17,386 nt of DNA, taken from Myxococcales bacterium. GTDB lineage: Bacteria; Myxococcota; Myxococcia; Myxococcales; Myxococcaceae. Both the position numbers and the translations under genes were made by a program. The stretch's first letter is position 1; each line of letters begins with the position of its first letter. The stretch covers positions 1-17,386 of the forward strand of contig PMBV01000453.1 of assembly GCA_003153055.1 (NCBI GenBank), given 5' to 3'. The notes beneath the pieces are model-generated. The model made no database searches, was not told the DNA's origin, and saw only the letters and a program-made list of their open reading frames with translations. This document shows, one piece after another, positions 1 through 7,188 of the stretch.

Positions 1-1731
1 CACGTGCTGTTCGGCAGCCCCTGGGCCCAGACCGTGACGGCCCGGCGCGGAGAGCTGTCGCGGCTGCTCGACGGCCACGTCTTCACCGTGCTCCTCCTCG
101 ACGAGTTCGAGAAGGCCAACGGCAAGTGCCACGACCGCTTCCTCCAGCTGTTCGACGAGGGGCAGCTCATCAACGCCGCCGGCGAGACCGTCGCCTGCAA
201 CAACTCCCTCATCGTGTGCACGTCGAACATCGGCTCCGAGGTGTACCGCGAGGGTGCCATCGGCTTCGCCGCCCGCAAGAGCGACGGCGAGCTGGTCGAG
301 GAGATCGACCGGCGCATCGCCGCCACCTTCAGGCCCGAGTTCTTGAATCGCTTCGACGCCCTCTGCCACTTCCGGCCGCTGGGCAAGGTCGAGATTCGCC
401 GCATCGCCCAGCGCGAGGTCGGCCGGGTGCTGGAGCGCGAGGGCATTCGCGCCCGAGGCCTCGACGTCGAGGTGGCCCCCGAGGTGGTGGAGCTGCTGGT
501 GGAGCGCGGCTATTCCCCCGTGCATGGGGCCCGCTACCTCCAGCGAGAAATCGAGAAGACCTTGACCGCCGCCCTGGCGGTGGAAATCGCCCGCCAGCCG
601 CTCCCGCTGGGCACTCCCGTGAAGGTGGTGGCCCACGCCGGCCGGGTGCACGCCATCGCCGAGCCCAAGGTTCAGCGAGAGAAGGCGCCCACCGCCCAGG
701 CCCAGCTCCCCGCCGCTGGCGCCCAGGTGCAACGCAAGAAGCTCGACGCCAAGTCGCTCCTCACCGAGGCCGAGCGGCTCATCGGCCGAGCAGCGTCGGT
801 CGCCACCGCGGCCAAGCGGCCCCAACTCGAGACCCAGCGCCGCGAGCTGCTCACCAAGACCCAGTCGCCCACCTTCTGGGACGACGGAGAGCGCGCGGCG
901 GCCACCATTCGAGCCTACCGCGAGCTCGACGAGAGGCTTGGCGCCCTCGACCGAGTCCGCGAGCTCTGCCTCACCGCCCGGAGGCGAGCCAAGGAGGCCC
1001 GCAACGAGACCGCTCTGGCTCAGGCCGTGCGCGCGGTGGAAGAGGCCGCCCGCGAGGTGCGCCTGGCCGAGGCCCGGGCCGCCGCCGGGAGCGCCGAGGT
1101 CGACGACGCCTGGCTCGAAGTCGCCGCCGCCACTGACGGAGAGGCCGCCGAGGCCTGGGTGCGAGAGCTCGTCTCGCTGTACCTCGGCTGGGCCCATCGC
1201 CGGGGCTACGAGGCGCGGGTGGTGGCCGAGGGCCTCGAGCCGCTGCGCGCCGTCTTGTACCTCCATGGCACCGGGGTGTACGGCTTCTTGTCAGGTGAGC
1301 GCGGGGTGCACCGGAAGGTCGATGAGCACCATCGCGTCACCGCCTACGTGCGCCTGTTTCAGCCGGCCCACTCGCCCATCGAAGTCGGCGACGGCATGTC
1401 CCTCGAGGGCAAAGAGGTGCGCCGACGGCCCGGACGGTTCAGCGAGAAGGTGGGCGCCGAGGCCTCGGCCCGCGACGAGCGCACTGGACGAGAGGTGGCG
1501 CTGGCGGGCTCCTTGAGCCTCAACGAGCTCAAGGCCCTCACCTTGGCGGTGATGGCCGCCCAAGGCGACGGCGGCCACGACGTGCGCCGCTACTTCTTCG
1601 GCAGCGGAGCCCGGGTGGAGGACCCACGCACCGGCGAGGGCACCCCTCGACTCAAGGACGTCATGCGGGGAGAAATCGACCTCTTCATCGCGGCGTGGAT
1701 GACTCGACCTCCCGACTCGGCGCAGGCCTGA
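1..1731 (+). CDS. Clp/Hsp100 AAA+ ATPase fused to a GGQ-less release-factor-2-like domain (5' truncated)
   Basis: The frame is open from base 1, so the true start and Walker A lie upstream. The first part is the second AAA+ module of a ClpA/ClpB-type unfoldase: Walker B LLLDEFEKAN (91-120), sensor 1 TSNIGSE (220-240), RPEFLNRFD (331-357) and sensor-2 GAR (526-534). Where ClpB has the GYVG pore loop, this protein has a W-containing stretch followed by TARRGEL (about 16-57), so the canonical pore aromatic is missing. After a linker (about 645-745), bases 750-1370 resemble the PCRF region of RF2: FWDDGERA (874-897), a coiled stretch, EAWVRELVSLYLGWAHRRGY, then YGFLSGERGVHR (1276-1314). The end (about 1579-1713) matches the RF2 C-terminus, with VRRYFFGSGARVEDPRTGEG and DLFIAAWM. 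The SPF decoding loop and GGQ loop are absent. The stop lies 9 bases from the convergent cyclase stop. AAA+ assignment is firm and RF2 ancestry strong; a role at stalled ribosomes is inference. Confidence 0.88.
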   Translation, partial: HVLFGSPWAQTVTARRGELSRLLDGHVFTVLLLDEFEKANGKCHDRFLQLFDEGQLINAAGETVACNNSLIVCTSNIGSEVYREGAIGFAARKSDGELVEEIDRRIAATFRPEFLNRFDALCHFRPLGKVEIRRIAQREVGRVLEREGIRARGLDVEVAPEVVELLVERGYSPVHGARYLQREIEKTLTAALAVEIARQPLPLGTPVKVVAHAGRVHAIAEPKVQREKAPTAQAQLPAAGAQVQRKKLDAKSLLTEAERLIGRAASVATAAKRPQLETQRRELLTKTQSPTFWDDGERAAATIRAYRELDERLGALDRVRELCLTARRRAKEARNETALAQAVRAVEEAAREVRLAEARAAAGSAEVDDAWLEVAAATDGEAAEAWVRELVSLYLGWAHRRGYEARVVAEGLEPLRAVLYLHGTGVYGFLSGERGVHRKVDEHHRVTAYVRLFQPAHSPIEVGDGMSLEGKEVRRRPGRFSEKVGAEASARDERTGREVALAGSLSLNELKALTLAVMAAQGDGGHDVRRYFFGSGARVEDPRTGEGTPRLKDVMRGEIDLFIAAWMTRPPDSAQA

Positions 1732-1740
1732 AGCCAGGGC

Positions 1741-3165
1741 TCAGCCGCCATCGACGACCTGGTTGCGCCCCCGGTTCTTCGCCTCGTACAGCCGCCGGTC
1801 GGCGATGGAGAACACCTGGTCCTGGCTCGTCCCGTCGACGGGGCACCCGGCCAGGCCGATGCTGACCGTCACGGCGATAGCCGCGTCGACGACGCACTCG
1901 TGCTCCACCGTGGCGCGGGTCCGCTCGGCGACGACCCTCGCCTCCGGGCCGCTCGTCTCTGAGAGCAGAATCATGAACTCCTCGCCTCCCATTCGGCCAA
2001 TGGCATCGGTGGGACGCAGGTGCTTCGCCACGACCTCGGCGAACCGCTTCAGCACTTGGTCGCCGACCAGATGGCCGTGCTCATCGTTGATGCGCTTGAA
2101 GTGATCCAAATCGAGGGCCAGCACGGTGAGCGGCGTTCCAGCGCGGATCGCGCGGGAAAACTCGATCTGACTTTGGGCCATGAAGTGCCGTCGATTGCTG
2201 AGGCCAGTCAACGGGTCGGTCGCGGCGAGCACCTCGAGGTTCTCGTTGGCCGTCTTGAGCCGCCCTGCGACCTCCTCGGCGTAGGCCTTGGCGGCGGCGA
2301 GCTGGCGCGTGGTCTCCTCCTGGCTGAACACCAGCGAGAAGGCCCGCGTCGTGTGGAAGGCCCGAATGACGCCGTAGCTCAGCACTGTGAAGCCGCAGAA
2401 GAAGACAAAGTGCGCCAACCACCACATGTGGTTCCACGGCTTGCTCAGAATGAAGGCCAGCGAGCTCTGGGCAAAATAGGCGAGTGAGATGGCGTAGACG
2501 ACCATGATCCACGAGGTGCTCCTCCGCAGAAATATCAACGCGATGCTGACCAGGTACACCGCCACCGCGGCGACCTCGATCGAGATTCGAACGGGCTGAA
2601 AGGGAAGCACCTGCCCCATCGCGACCCAGGCGACGAGGGCGTCGAGCGCGAAGAACCCCAGCACCCAGCCGAGCCAGAACCGCGACTGGGTTCGCTTCTC
2701 GACGGGGTGGCTCGGTTTGCCGTACGCCAAGAGGCCTGAGAGGAGGAACAGCGACATCACCAGCCGTGAGACCGGCCCGTACAGCAGAAACAGCGGGAGG
2801 TGCTGGCCGCTCAGCCGGGTCAGCGCGCCGTGCGGAAGGTAGACCAGCGCGAAGCCGAGGAAGGCCAGCGTCAGCCATCGCAGCAGGGGCTCACCGGACG
2901 ACGCATAGCAGCGCCAGGTCACGTAGCTCACGAAGAGGCTCTGGAGCACCGCGACGGTGATGACCTCCTCGTGAAACGCATGCCCAATGAACAACAGCGT
3001 GGGGCTCTGGAAGGCACTCACGTAGCCGATGGCCGGCAACGGCAACGCCGCGCCGAAGACGAACAGCAGCACTTCGTACGCCCGCGTCGCGCGAAGGACC
3101 CCTCGTCGAGCAGAGCTTTGGGTCAGGACATCGAGCTGGAGATCATGAGACCCATCGGTAGCCAT
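1741..3165 (-). CDS. Multi-pass membrane diguanylate cyclase (GGEEF, I-site present)
   Basis: A 474-residue protein predicted to make cyclic di-GMP from two GTP at the inner membrane. Residues about 31-270 form roughly eight hydrophobic segments, a MASE-like sensor region of a type I cannot name. It carries several histidines near segment ends (H62, H65, H112, H122, H246, H252). A short coiled stretch (about 278-312) joins it to the GGDEF domain (313-472). That domain starts with DPLTGLSNRRHF, has LDLDHFKRINDEHG (351-364), and shows the active-site GGEEF at 393-397. RPTD at 384-387, five residues before GGEEF, is the inhibitory I-site, so product feedback is expected. I chose the ATG at 3165, preceded by AGGGGGC. 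An alternative in-frame ATG at 3273 overlaps the Nudix stop as ATGA, but would add 36 low-complexity residues and lacks a Shine-Dalgarno. A TTGACA hexamer at 3278-3273 has no convincing -10. Confidence 0.93.
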   Translation of the reverse strand: MATDGSHDLQLDVLTQSSARRGVLRATRAYEVLLFVFGAALPLPAIGYVSAFQSPTLLFIGHAFHEEVITVAVLQSLFVSYVTWRCYASSGEPLLRWLTLAFLGFALVYLPHGALTRLSGQHLPLFLLYGPVSRLVMSLFLLSGLLAYGKPSHPVEKRTQSRFWLGWVLGFFALDALVAWVAMGQVLPFQPVRISIEVAAVAVYLVSIALIFLRRSTSWIMVVYAISLAYFAQSSLAFILSKPWNHMWWLAHFVFFCGFTVLSYGVIRAFHTTRAFSLVFSQEETTRQLAAAKAYAEEVAGRLKTANENLEVLAATDPLTGLSNRRHFMAQSQIEFSRAIRAGTPLTVLALDLDHFKRINDEHGHLVGDQVLKRFAEVVAKHLRPTDAIGRMGGEEFMILLSETSGPEARVVAERTRATVEHECVVDAAIAVTVSIGLAGCPVDGTSQDQVFSIADRRLYEAKNRGRNQVVDGG

Positions 3166-3269
3166 GTCGTGAGCCCCCTGGGTGCTGTCTCCCGAAGATG
3201 GCAGATCACCCCGGCCTTGACGAGGACTCTGGGAATGACCCCAGCGCACCGGAGTCGACGCAGCCGAGG

Positions 3270-3818
3270 TCATGTCAAGGAGAGGAGCCCCCGGCGCTCG
3301 GCGAGGAGCAGCGCGCCGATGTGGGTCCCGTGGACGACGAGCCCATGCTCGAGGGCATCGAGCGCCTCGGCCACCGGCACCAGGTGCACCGACAGCTCTT
3401 CCGAGGCATCGAGACTCTGGGCCCCGACCCGGTGTGCTCCCCGGGCCACGAAGAGGTGCGCTCGCGAGGTCGAGCGTGAGGGCTCCGGGGCCACGGTGGC
3501 CAGCGCGTGCCACTCGTCGGCGACGTGGCCGGTCTCTTCGAGCAGCTCCCGGCGCGCGGCGTCGAGGGGCGCCTCGGAGGGCTCGATGACCCCCGCGGGA
3601 AGCTCCCGGCTGATGCCGTCGAAGCCCCGCCGGTACTGGTCGACGAAGACCAGCTCGCCCTCGATGGTAAGGGCGACTACCGCGACCCACGGAGGTGTCT
3701 CCACGAGGTGGAAGTCGTCGATGATGTGGCCGTTCGAGAGCTCGGCTCGCTCCTGGTAGACGCGCAGCCACCGGCGATCGACGAGGAGCTCACGGGTGAG
3801 AATTCGCCAGGGCTTCAT
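3270..3818 (-). CDS. Nudix hydrolase, ADP-ribose pyrophosphatase-like
   Basis: A 182-residue cytoplasmic Nudix protein. The box is complete at residues 76-98: G76, E82, R90, E91, E94, E95 and G97 fit GX5EX7REUXEEXG, the Mg-binding helix that hydrolyses a nucleoside diphosphate linked to another group. The VDQYRRG segment (59-65) and RELPAG leading into the box (71-76) are typical of ADP-sugar/ADP-ribose pyrophosphatases, so that substrate class is likely but not proved. The ATG at 3818 gives the expected start (MKPWRILTRELL); its ribosome-binding site is weak. It begins 31 bases after the PNPOx-like stop, and the cyclase follows about 100 bases downstream, so co-transcription is plausible. 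Extending the frame upstream only adds sequence overlapping the preceding gene. Confidence 0.9.
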   Translation of the reverse strand: MKPWRILTRELLVDRRWLRVYQERAELSNGHIIDDFHLVETPPWVAVVALTIEGELVFVDQYRRGFDGISRELPAGVIEPSEAPLDAARRELLEETGHVADEWHALATVAPEPSRSTSRAHLFVARGAHRVGAQSLDASEELSVHLVPVAEALDALEHGLVVHGTHIGALLLAERRGLLSLT

Positions 3819-3849
3819 GGCAACCAGGTAGTCGCGAGGCGCGCCTGGG

Positions 3850-4326
3850 TCAACCACCGTTCCCGCAGGCGCGAAGGAGCTCCTCTCGCGACACGTCCCA
3901 CGCGCGCCCAAACCCAGCCACCAGCCGACCCGAGCACGCCCGCAATGCGAAGAGCTGGAAGTCGGGCAGCGAGAAGGTGACCTCACCCTCGGGGAACCGG
4001 GCCAAGTAGACGGAGCGGCCTCGCGAAAAAGCCTCTCCGGTCTTTTCCAGCACGCTCGTCTCGACCTCGAGGGACAGCCGCGGCACCTGCAACGGGTCGA
4101 CGCCGGGGACGTCGGGCTCGTGCACCAGCACCGCCGCCATGCCTCCGGCCGCGAGCGCCCGAGAGTGCCGGGCGAGCCGCGAGCCATGCACCAGGAGCGT
4201 GGCCTCGTCGGTCAGGACGAACGGCAACAGCCCCAGCACCGGCGCTCCTCCCACCACCAGGCCCACGGTGAGAACTCGACGCTCCCGGAGGAGCGCGGCA
4301 GTGAGCAACAGGGCCTCGTCGGTCAT
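3850..4326 (-). CDS. HugZ/pyridoxamine 5'-phosphate oxidase-like flavin-fold protein
   Basis: A 158-residue protein with the split-barrel fold features of the PNPOx/HugZ family. HGSRLARHSRAL (48-59) followed by AAVLVHEPD (64-72) and DPLQVPRLSLE (77-87) is the family's characteristic strand pattern. LPDFQLFALRACSGRLVAGF (120-139) plus GRAW is the conserved late segment. Family members bind FMN or heme; some use F420. The cofactor and substrate here cannot be told from the sequence. HugZ proteins degrade heme, but many paralogues have no known reaction. No Shine-Dalgarno is visible before the ATG at 4326. The upstream thioesterase stops 52 bases earlier and the Nudix gene starts 31 bases after this stop, so it is probably the second gene of the minus-strand group. 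Confidence 0.82.
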   Translation of the reverse strand: MTDEALLLTAALLRERRVLTVGLVVGGAPVLGLLPFVLTDEATLLVHGSRLARHSRALAAGGMAAVLVHEPDVPGVDPLQVPRLSLEVETSVLEKTGEAFSRGRSVYLARFPEGEVTFSLPDFQLFALRACSGRLVAGFGRAWDVSREELLRACGNGG

Positions 4327-4378
4327 GTGAGGAGAATGCCGCTGGGTCCGCCGCCACGCAACGCACGCGGCATCCGCG

Positions 4379-4855
4379 TCAGTCTGGCATCACGTAGCTC
4401 GAGGTCGCGTGAGCCACCAGGCGGTCAGGCGCCCCGTCCTCCCAGAGGTCGACTGCTCCGTAGACTACTCGTCGCCCACGTTTCAGCACTCGAGCTCGGG
4501 CCAGCACGTCGACTCGCGAAGCCGCTGGGCGGAGGAAGTTCATCTTGAGCTCGTTGGTGAGCGCGTGGGGCGACAGCCCGCCTCGAGTGAACAGCGCGAA
4601 GTAGAGCGAGACATCGGCCAGCGCCATCATGACCGGGCCGCAGACGAAGTTGACCGGCCGAAGCCAGCGCTCGGAGAAGTGCCACCGGGAGACCGCCACG
4701 TCGACCCCGAGCGACTCGCAGTGGATGCCCAGCTCCGTGGCGAAGGGAAGCTCGGCGCCGATGAAGTCGTTGACCTGCTGGGGTGTCAGAGACTCCACGG
4801 TGACCTCCGGGTCGAAGTTTCGAGCCCCAATGTAACGCTTGGAGCTGGCCCACAT
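4379..4855 (-). CDS. Hotdog-fold thioesterase, PaaI-like
   Basis: A 158-residue protein with PaaI/YdiI-type acyl-CoA thioesterase features. GPVMMALADVSLYFAL (73-88) corresponds to the long hotdog helix with its catalytic acidic residue (D81). TNELKMNFLRPA (100-111) is the conserved central strand. ARARVLKRGRRVVYGAVDLW (119-138) is the following strand pair, and it ends ATSSYVMPD. The usual HGG before the helix is replaced by FVCG. The substrate is unknown. I chose the ATG at 4855 because AAGGGAGGG lies at 4866-4858, just upstream; longer in-frame extensions run into the divergent promoter space. It heads the minus-strand group and is divergent from the secreted protein gene starting at 4987, leaving a 131-base shared intergenic region. 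Confidence 0.86.
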   Translation of the reverse strand: MWASSKRYIGARNFDPEVTVESLTPQQVNDFIGAELPFATELGIHCESLGVDVAVSRWHFSERWLRPVNFVCGPVMMALADVSLYFALFTRGGLSPHALTNELKMNFLRPAASRVDVLARARVLKRGRRVVYGAVDLWEDGAPDRLVAHATSSYVMPD

Positions 4856-4986
4856 CGCCCTCCCTTCCCCTGCGAAAGCATTGGGAGTTACATGGACTTG
4901 GAGGGACCCAGCTCTTTGGGCTGGTCGGGGGCCAACTTCCCGCGCCCCCAGGTGTTGAGACACAGTGTGGGGGAACGGAGAAGCAC

Positions 4987-5943
4987 ATGAAGCGCGTGTC
5001 ACGATTTCTGATTCCTTTGGCGGCGGTTGCTCAGGTGGCCTGGGCCGACCCGCCTCCAGCCAGTCCGTCAACTGCTCCGGTGAAGGAGCAGCCTGCGGCG
5101 ACTCCAGCGACAGCTCCGGCCGTCGCACCGTCGACCGCGGCGCCAGCCTCGACCACGGCCGTCAAGGATGGGACCGCGGCAGCCCCGGCCGCCTCAACCC
5201 CTGCGACTGCGACGACCCCGGGCACGACTCCTTCGACGCCAGCGCCGGCCTCCACCACGGCCCCGAAGGGCAGCACTGCGACCGCGCCCACTGCGACCAC
5301 CGGCACCAAGGAGCCTTCGCCCACAGCGAACAAGGAGTCGGTGCAAGCCGGCCCCGCCGCGGCACCGGCCAAGGCCGCCGCGCCAGCCAAAGCGCAGGCA
5401 CTTACGAGCCCGGCAGCGACCGCGTCGAGCGCGACGCCTGCAACCAATGCCCCGACCGCGGAACCAGCCCCGGCCCCGGAGCAGCTCCCCGCGCCTCCTG
5501 ACCAGGCCCAGGCGCAGCCCGCACCTCCTCGCGGAGTCCCGCCAGGCCAGTGGGTCTACACGGGCCAGTACGGTTGGGTGTGGATGCCGTATGAGCAGAA
5601 ATACACCTACGTTCCTCAGTACGGGGACCCGTACATGTATGTGTATTACCCAACGGCGGGCTGGAGCTGGGTGACGGCGCCGTGGATCTACGGTTGGGGT
5701 CCGCAGCCCTTCTGGGGCATGTGGGGGTTGAGCCACTTCGCGTGGTATTCACGGCCCTGGTTCAGACCCGTGGGCGGTGGGTTCCTGCGAGGGTACGGGT
5801 ACGGGTACGGTCGCTCGTATGTGGTCGGTGGCGGCTACCGCGGGGGCGGCTTCGGCTACGGAGGAGGCTACCGCGGAGGAGGCTACCGCGGTGGGGGCTT
5901 CCACGGGGGCGGCCACGGCGGTGGGGGCCACGGTCACCACTGA
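4987..5943 (+). CDS. Secreted Pro/Ala/Thr-rich protein with aromatic and Gly/His-rich C-terminus
   Basis: A 318-residue protein of unknown function. It begins with a clear Sec signal peptide (MKRVSRFLIPLAAVAQVAWA, predicted cleavage after residue 20). Residues about 21-185 are a disordered Pro/Ala/Thr/Ser stretch, as seen in wall-spanning linkers. Residues 188-260 are rich in Trp and Tyr (QWVYTGQYGWVWMPYEQKYT, then PYMYVYYP and WGPQPFWGMWG). Residues 262-318 are Gly-rich with repeated GGGYRGGG units and end in HGGGHGGGGHGHH. The layout suggests an exported envelope or surface protein; the His-rich tail could bind metal, but nothing proves it. I recall similar Tyr/Trp blocks in other myxobacterial proteins. 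GGAG at 4977-4980 supports the ATG. The stop is 8 bases from the convergent small gene. Confidence 0.85.
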   Translation: MKRVSRFLIPLAAVAQVAWADPPPASPSTAPVKEQPAATPATAPAVAPSTAAPASTTAVKDGTAAAPAASTPATATTPGTTPSTPAPASTTAPKGSTATAPTATTGTKEPSPTANKESVQAGPAAAPAKAAAPAKAQALTSPAATASSATPATNAPTAEPAPAPEQLPAPPDQAQAQPAPPRGVPPGQWVYTGQYGWVWMPYEQKYTYVPQYGDPYMYVYYPTAGWSWVTAPWIYGWGPQPFWGMWGLSHFAWYSRPWFRPVGGGFLRGYGYGYGRSYVVGGGYRGGGFGYGGGYRGGGYRGGGFHGGGHGGGGHGHH

Positions 5944-5951
5944 CGAAGTGC

Positions 5952-6149
5952 TCAGCGTTTGGGAACGAGCTCGCTGAACTTCCGCGGGGACGAGCGCCCC
6001 GCCTTGCGAAGCTCAGCGGCCTCGGCGTCCCAGGCCTTCTCCAATCTCCGCTCGCGCTCCACGTCGGTCATCTCCATCGCCTCGTTCTTGCTGACCGCGG
6101 AGAGGCGGCGCACAGGCTCGATGCGGCGATGCTCGTGGTAAGGTCCCAT
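5952..6149 (-). CDS. Small charged protein, function unknown
   Basis: A 65-residue frame with strongly GC-rich third positions, like the neighbouring genes. It is highly charged and probably helical in its second half (MTDVERERRLEKAWDAEAAE), and ends FSELVPKR. No family recognised. I chose the ATG at 6149 because a longer frame would overlap the hypothetical gene starting at 6277 on the other strand. An internal start near MEMTDVERE is also possible. A TATACT sequence sits at 6163-6158, only 8 bases before the ATG, so a leaderless or near-leaderless transcript is possible, but no matching -35 is seen. The gene converges on the secreted protein gene with 8 bases between stops. Confidence 0.55.
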   Translation of the reverse strand: MGPYHEHRRIEPVRRLSAVSKNEAMEMTDVERERRLEKAWDAEAAELRKAGRSSPRKFSELVPKR

Positions 6150-6276
6150 TTCCGCGGAGTATACGCCTCGCGGCGGAGGGACCCGCCTCAGCATTCCCTG
6201 TCTCTGCGACACGACGCGAGGGGCTTCGATCAACAGGCCCACAGCATGGTCGCGCGAAAGCGTAGACTCGAGCCCC

Positions 6277-6744
6277 ATGAGCGGGAGCACTCGCGCAGGA
6301 AGAGAGCTGAGCCGCTGTGTGGTGACGCTCGACGCGGGCATCAGCATCTCGTGGGCGCCGGACCCCGACGGATCGTACGAGCACGGCCGGCTCCACCACG
6401 AGCGTGAGGCCGACGAGTTCCGCGCGCGCCTCGACCTCGCGACCCCGGCCATCGAGGTGCTGTTCGACGAACTCGAGAGCGCTGGGCGTCGCTTCCTGAG
6501 CCCGAAAGACAGTGACTTTGCCCATCGCGCTCAGCGGGCCTCGAGGCGCGGCGGGACGATCCTCGAGGTCGAGCTCGCATGCGAGCCCCGCTTCTCAGAG
6601 GCCGAGTTCCGCGCAGTCGTCGAACGGATGGCCACGCTGGTGCCTGCCGAGGCGCCGCAGCCGGAACCCGTGGCCGCTCCGCCTTCCACGCATCTCTCGC
6701 CTGCGGCCCCTGCGGGAAGAAGGCCATGGTGGCGCTTCTGGTGA
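6277..6744 (+). CDS. Hypothetical protein with C-terminal WWRFW
   Basis: A 155-residue protein that I cannot assign to a family. Codon third positions are strongly G/C, supporting a real gene. Residues 1-120 look like a small alpha/beta domain rich in Glu and Arg, with no signal peptide or membrane segment. Residues about 125-147 are a Pro/Ala-rich linker. The chain ends with the aromatic and basic GRRPWWRFW, which could be a docking peptide or membrane-contact tail. The Shine-Dalgarno is weak. It is divergent from the small gene at 6149 and faces the macroglobulin operon end at 7189 across 444 bases. Confidence 0.62.
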   Translation: MSGSTRAGRELSRCVVTLDAGISISWAPDPDGSYEHGRLHHEREADEFRARLDLATPAIEVLFDELESAGRRFLSPKDSDFAHRAQRASRRGGTILEVELACEPRFSEAEFRAVVERMATLVPAEAPQPEPVAAPPSTHLSPAAPAGRRPWWRFW

Positions 6745-6842
6745 GGGAGCCCGGCCCGACTTCGATTCTTGCGCCTGACGCACCAGCTCGTCGAGAGCCG
6801 ACCGGCCGTGGAGATCGATGACACGACGACCGCGGTGAGGAG

Positions 6843-6904
6843 GGGAGCGACACCGGGTACCCTGCCGGAGGAGTTCCTCGGTGTCGAGCCCACTCGCCTT
6901 CGCC
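6843..6904 (-). pseudogene. Remnant copy of the yfaQ-like 3' end
   Basis: Bases 6843-6904 match 7217-7279, the last part of the yfaQ-like gene, at about 56 of 63 positions with a one-base gap. Read on the minus strand both encode AKASGLDTEELLR. Within those shared codons the three differences I see (GAT/GAC, GAG/GAA, CTT/CTC) are all synonymous. After that the one-base difference shifts this copy out of frame. This is what a decayed duplicate or former paralogue of the SpoIID-like tail would look like. No start, catalytic region or full domain remains near it. Confidence 0.6.
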
Positions 6905-6973
6905 TCTCCGCTCGCGGGCGTCTGACAACGAAGCGGCCTTGAGGGTGGGCGGTGGGCATGGGTCCCCGAGCGC

Positions 6974-7009
6974 GTCATCACGGTGTACAAATCAGTACAC
7001 CGTGATGAC
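6974..7009. repeat. Perfect 15-bp inverted repeat with 6-base loop
   Basis: GTCATCACGGTGTAC at 6974-6988 is exactly reverse-complemented at 6995-7009, with loop AAATCA. It would form a strong hairpin on either strand. It lies midway between two converging transcription units, so a bidirectional terminator is a reasonable guess, but no T-tract follows on either side. A protein-binding palindrome or the scar of a small mobile element are alternatives. Confidence 0.75.
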
Positions 7010-7188
7010 AGGGCTGGGGAGTGACCCGGCCTCGAGGACGACCCCTCGAATGGTACCATTGGTGACATTGCTGGAGACCCTCGCCCACCTGGCCCCATGG
7101 TCGAGGAGCTGGTCGGGTTCGCCCATGAGAGCGGGCAACCCTCCTGCCTTCCCTCATCAAGGCGCTTCTCAACCACCACCACTTGCGC

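Larger units (their letters stand above)
6745..7188. other. Gene-poor interval between convergent units
   Basis: This 444-base stretch separates the hypothetical gene (stop 6744) from the end of the macroglobulin operon (stop 7189). Open frames exist on both strands, but none has a recognisable domain, a convincing start or consistent codon bias. Two structures stand out and are listed separately: a decayed copy of the yfaQ-like 3' end at 6843-6904 and a perfect inverted repeat at 6974-7009. The stretch may be the remains of a former extra gene at the end of the operon. Confidence 0.6.

Noticed and set aside
1276..1731. Active peptide release factor
   Set aside because: The GGQ motif and the SPF decoding loop are absent, so the domain is described as release-factor-like only.
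3273..3278. TTGACA as a -35 element for the cyclase
   Set aside because: No acceptable -10 lies 16-18 bases downstream.
3819..4187. N-terminal extension of the Nudix gene
   Set aside because: The extra 123 codons are antisense-like Arg/Pro/Ser-rich sequence in a shifted frame of the PNPOx-like gene.
5031..5447. Antisense Ala/Val/Gly-rich frame opposite the secreted protein
   Set aside because: It is the complement of the Pro/Ala/Thr repeat region and has no independent support.
6158..6163. TATACT as a -10 promoter element for the small gene at 6149
   Set aside because: No -35 at the right spacing and it is only 8 bases from the ATG, so it is mentioned with the gene but not annotated.
6595..7182. 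Minus-strand open frame of 195 codons in the gap
   Set aside because: It overlaps the plausible plus-strand hypothetical gene and has no recognisable domain. Its only recognisable piece is the yfaQ-tail remnant, which runs out of frame.
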